This document shows positions 3,832 through 6,329 of a stretch of DNA of 6,329 nt, one piece after another (the first letter of the stretch is position 1; every line of letters begins with the position of its first letter). Both the position numbers and the translations under genes were made by a program. The notes below the pieces were generated by a model. The model did no database searches and was not told the DNA's origin. It saw only the letters and a list, made by a program, of their open reading frames with translations. The stretch comes from an uncultured Bacilli bacterium (GTDB taxonomy: Bacteria > Bacillota_I > Bacilli_A > RF39 > UBA660): NCBI GenBank assembly GCA_947631345.1, contig CANRKW010000061.1, forward strand, positions 1-6,329, in the 5' to 3' direction.

Positions 3832-5563
3832 TTTTAAAACAGACGAAAGATTAAATACACTAAATCATAGTTGCGCTCATTTACTAGCCCAAGCGGTTAA
3901 ACATTTATACCCAAATGCTTTATTTTGGGTAGGACCTGTAGTAGAAGAAGGTTTTTACTATGATATTGACTTAAATGGAGAAGTAATACACGAGAGTGAT
4001 TTAGAAAAAATCGAAAAAGAAATGAAGAAAATAAGTAAAGATGGTAAAAGAATAGTAAGGCACGAACTTACAAAAGAAGAAGCACTTGATATGTTTAAGA
4101 GTGACCCATATAAACTTGACTTAATAAATAGGATGGATGAAGAAAATACAGTGATTTCATGCTATACTCAAGGAGACTTTACTGATCTTTGCCGTGGACC
4201 TCACGTAGAAAGCGTAAAAGAAATAAAATACTTTAAACTAACTAAATTTTCAGGTGCATACTGGAAAGGCGACAAAAATAATAAAATGCTTCAAAGAATA
4301 TATGGGGTATGTTTTCCTACAGAGGAAGAATTAGATGAATATATGAAAATGCAAGAAGAAGCTAAAAAAAGAGATCATAAAAAACTAGGAAAAGAACTAG
4401 ACTTATTTATGATAAGTGAGTATGGACCAGGTTTTCCTTTTTGGCTTCCTAAAGGTATGATTTTAAGAAATGAACTCGAGAATTTTTGGTATAAAGAACA
4501 TACAAAAGAAGGCTATGTATTTGTAAAAACACCAACAATGCTTAATAAAGACTTATGGCTTTTAAGTGGACATTGGAATAACTATAAAGATAATATGTAC
4601 ACTTCAGTAATAGATGAAACTGAATTTGCCATAAAACCAATGAATTGCCCAGGAGGTATGCTAGTTTATAAAAATAGTTTACACTCATATAAAGACTTAC
4701 CAATAAGATGTGGAGAACTCGGTTTAGTTCATCGTCACGAGGCAAGTGGTGCTTTAAATGGACTATTTAGAGTACGTTGTTTTACACAAGATGACGCTCA
4801 TATATTTATGAGAGAAGATCAAATGGAAGAAGAAATAATAAAATTAATTAATTTTATAGATAGAATATATAAAATATTTAATTTACCTTATACTATAGAA
4901 CTTTCAACTAGACCATTAGAAAAATATATAGGAGAAATAGAAACTTGGAATAAAGCGGAAAAAATACTAGAAGATGCTTGTATAAATTCAGGACATACTT
5001 GTAAAATTAATCCAGGAGACGGAGCTTTTTATGGGCCAAAACTTGATTTTCACGTTACAGATTCACTTGGACGTGAATGGCAATGTGGGACTATACAACT
5101 TGATATGAATTTACCTGAAAGATTTGATTTAACTTATATAGATAGTGATGGAAGTAAAAAAAGACCAATAATGCTTCATAGAGTAATATTTGGAAGTGTT
5201 GAAAGATTTATTGGTATATTAATAGAACATTATGCAGGTGCTTTTCCTTTATGGCTTAGCCCTACACAAATAAATATCGTGCCTGTAAATAATTTATATC
5301 ATTTAGAATATTCTAAAGAAATAATGGAAAAATTAAAAGAAAATAATATAAGAGTAGAATTAGATGATAGAGAAGAAAAACTAGGTTACAAACTACGTGA
5401 AAGTGTTATTAAAAAAATACCATATACTTTAATAATTGGACAAAAAGAAACTGATGAAAATAAAATAAGTTATAGAAAATATGGAACAGAAGAAACTGTA
5501 ACTGTAACACTAGAAGAATTTATAAATAAATTAAAGTTAGAAATAGAGAATAAGAGTAATTAA
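3824..5563 (+). CDS. thrS: Threonine--tRNA ligase lacking the N-terminal TGS domain
   Basis: ThrRS charges tRNA-Thr with threonine in the cytoplasm and removes mischarged serine. The product from ATG 3824 has 579 residues against about 640 for the usual bacterial enzyme, because the N-terminal TGS domain (about 60 residues) is absent and the protein begins directly at the editing domain. Editing residues are intact: H15 and H19 in HSCAH, C123 and H127 in CRGPH. The class II catalytic core follows, with motif 1 near 201-219, motif 2 around RHEASGALNGLFRVR (from R304), zinc ligands C275, H326 and H452, and motif 3 HRVIFGSVERF with R461. The anticodon-binding domain starts near 479. GAGGA (3811-3815), 8 nt upstream, supports this start over the ATG at 3803. 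The frame is closed by TAA at 3788, so no TGS is hidden upstream. It overlaps the 63-residue ORF by 8 bp. Confidence 0.97.
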   Translation: MINFKTDERLNTLNHSCAHLLAQAVKHLYPNALFWVGPVVEEGFYYDIDLNGEVIHESDLEKIEKEMKKISKDGKRIVRHELTKEEALDMFKSDPYKLDLINRMDEENTVISCYTQGDFTDLCRGPHVESVKEIKYFKLTKFSGAYWKGDKNNKMLQRIYGVCFPTEEELDEYMKMQEEAKKRDHKKLGKELDLFMISEYGPGFPFWLPKGMILRNELENFWYKEHTKEGYVFVKTPTMLNKDLWLLSGHWNNYKDNMYTSVIDETEFAIKPMNCPGGMLVYKNSLHSYKDLPIRCGELGLVHRHEASGALNGLFRVRCFTQDDAHIFMREDQMEEEIIKLINFIDRIYKIFNLPYTIELSTRPLEKYIGEIETWNKAEKILEDACINSGHTCKINPGDGAFYGPKLDFHVTDSLGREWQCGTIQLDMNLPERFDLTYIDSDGSKKRPIMLHRVIFGSVERFIGILIEHYAGAFPLWLSPTQINIVPVNNLYHLEYSKEIMEKLKENNIRVELDDREEKLGYKLRESVIKKIPYTLIIGQKETDENKISYRKYGTEETVTVTLEEFINKLKLEIENKSN

Positions 5564-5579
5564 CTTTTATTCTTTTTTT
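5545..5579 (+). terminator. Intrinsic terminator of thrS
   Basis: AGAATAAGAGT (5547-5557) pairs with ACTTTTATTCT (5563-5573) with a single G-U pair. Two further outer pairs are possible, the loop is 5 nt, and T residues follow to 5579. The thrS stop codon falls across the loop. The 3' arm overlaps the end of the convergent membrane-protein gene; on that strand the following sequence is only moderately T-rich. Confidence 0.82.
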
Positions 5580-6256
5580 GCAGGAAAAATTTTATCTAAA
5601 ACATCATTTGGATATAATCTATCACAAATTTCTCCAATAAATGTGTAAGGTGGTTCTCCTTTATCTCTTAAATTTCTTCTAATGCTTGCTGTAAAAGATA
5701 AAAGAGTATCAAATGAAATAAATAATAACAAAGAATAATATACTACATAACTAAAAGTGTTTTTTGGTATAACTCTAAATAATTTACAAAATAATGGGTA
5801 AATTAATTTAATAAATATTAAAGACATAAGTCCCCATACTATCATAACAGGGACACTAGTTCTTCCATCAAAATTTAAAAAATGGTTAGAATAATCCCAA
5901 GAAACAGTGCCAAATATCTTTTCCTCTAAAAGGCTAAACAAAAATTCAAATGCACCACCTACAACACATCCAATTATAAAAATTTGATACCACTTTAACT
6001 TTCTTTCTTGAAAGCACAAAGTCATAATAACTGCGCCTATCCCATATACTGGTGTAATAGGTGTTAAAATAAGTCCTTGTCTCGTTTCTATAAGAATCCT
6101 ATTATTTGTAATAAGTTCTTTAATAAAATTTAAAACTATTTCATATATATTTCCAAATAAAGAAATAACTAAAAATACAATAAATAATTTCTTAAATGAA
6201 ATATATCTTTTCTTAACTAATGTTTTCATATAAAAATTATATAATAAGTTATACAT
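5567..6256 (-). CDS. CmpB-like 'putative ABC transporter permease' membrane protein
   Basis: The 229-residue protein has about five membrane helices (near residues 21-42, 66-83, 90-110, 134-157 and 168-190). It carries the signature stretches of the putative ABC-transporter type IV (CmpB-like, PF06541) family: G-N-IYE at 35-39, LTPITPVYGIGA at 64-75, and EF.FSLLEE..FGTVSWDYS followed by NFDGR and VWG at 104-142. The C-terminal cytoplasmic tail holds SFDTLLSF, the basic stretch RRNLRDKG, and RLYPNDVLDKIFP. The biochemical function of the family is not established, and no ATPase gene lies beside it here. It converges on thrS with a 3-bp gap. No clear Shine-Dalgarno precedes the first ATG; the predicted transcription start is close to that ATG, so Met10 (ATG at 6227-6229) is an alternative start. 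Confidence 0.85.
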   Translation of the reverse strand: MYNLLYNFYMKTLVKKRYISFKKLFIVFLVISLFGNIYEIVLNFIKELITNNRILIETRQGLILTPITPVYGIGAVIMTLCFQERKLKWYQIFIIGCVVGGAFEFLFSLLEEKIFGTVSWDYSNHFLNFDGRTSVPVMIVWGLMSLIFIKLIYPLFCKLFRVIPKNTFSYVVYYSLLLFISFDTLLSFTASIRRNLRDKGEPPYTFIGEICDRLYPNDVLDKIFPAKKE

Positions 6257-6262
6257 TAATTC

Positions 6263-6291
6263 ATTAAAATAAATAATACAAATTACGACAA
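6263..6291 (-). promoter_or_regulatory. Candidate promoter of the membrane-protein gene
   Basis: Read on the minus strand: TTGTCG (complement of 6286-6291), a 17-bp spacer, TTTAAT (complement of 6263-6268). The start would fall near 6256, almost at the first ATG, giving a leaderless transcript or favouring Met10 as the start. The match is moderate. The remaining 38 bp to the window edge show nothing recognisable. Confidence 0.4.
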
Positions 6292-6329
6292 AAAACTATA
6301 AAAACATATTTATAAATTTCTTTGCATCT

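Noticed and set aside
4542..4745. 67-codon minus-strand ORF inside thrS
   Set aside because: It lies opposite the ThrRS catalytic core, which explains its openness, and has no protein features of its own.
1..6329. CRISPR array, tRNA or rRNA gene, insertion sequence or attachment-site repeats
   Set aside because: No regularly spaced repeats, tRNA-like cloverleaf, transposase or flanking direct repeats were seen by eye on either strand.
1..6329. Mycoplasma-type genetic code (TGA as tryptophan)
   Set aside because: Tryptophans are encoded by TGG, the PIN gene ends sensibly at TGA, and no gene needs TGA read-through.

Overview
The window is strongly AT-rich, with lysine-, asparagine- and isoleucine-heavy proteins, purine-rich ribosome binding sites and sigma-A-like promoters. 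This suggests a low-GC Bacillota relative, for example an uncultured Bacilli/Mollicutes-type gut lineage; that is inference from composition and gene types. Tryptophan is encoded by TGG and one gene ends in TGA, so the standard bacterial code fits and the Mycoplasma code does not.

Layout. (1) 1-1100, plus strand: the 3' end of tsf (elongation factor Ts), then a membrane-anchored protein with a thioredoxin-like outline but no cysteine, then a doubtful 50-codon ORF that starts directly on the preceding stop codon. (2) 1104-2694, minus strand: a two-gene toxin-antitoxin-like operon with its own extended -10 promoter. It encodes an XRE helix-turn-helix/ImmA-IrrE zinc peptidase fusion and, overlapping it by 38 bp, a PIN-domain nuclease; it ends at a hairpin shared with the plus strand. 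(3) 2749-3384, plus strand: a divergent, solitary AbiEi-type regulator. Its promoter lies inside a 45-bp dyad that ends one base before the start codon. No AbiEii toxin gene is present. (4) 3385-3639: a structured leader with a T-box-like antiterminator/terminator switch. (5) 3640-5575, plus strand: a 63-residue charged helical protein overlapping thrS, whose threonyl-tRNA synthetase keeps its editing, catalytic and anticodon-binding domains but lacks the N-terminal TGS domain. A strong terminator closes this unit. (6) 5567-6291, minus strand: a convergent five-helix membrane protein of the CmpB-like 'putative ABC transporter permease' family.

Tsf and ThrRS are translation housekeeping genes. 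The 1.1-3.4 kb block between them holds two divergent modules of defence or mobile-element type around a short shared control region. The most unusual points are the AbiEi dyad operator, the TGS-less ThrRS preceded by a small coupled helical protein, and the divergent T-box-like leader in front of that pair.
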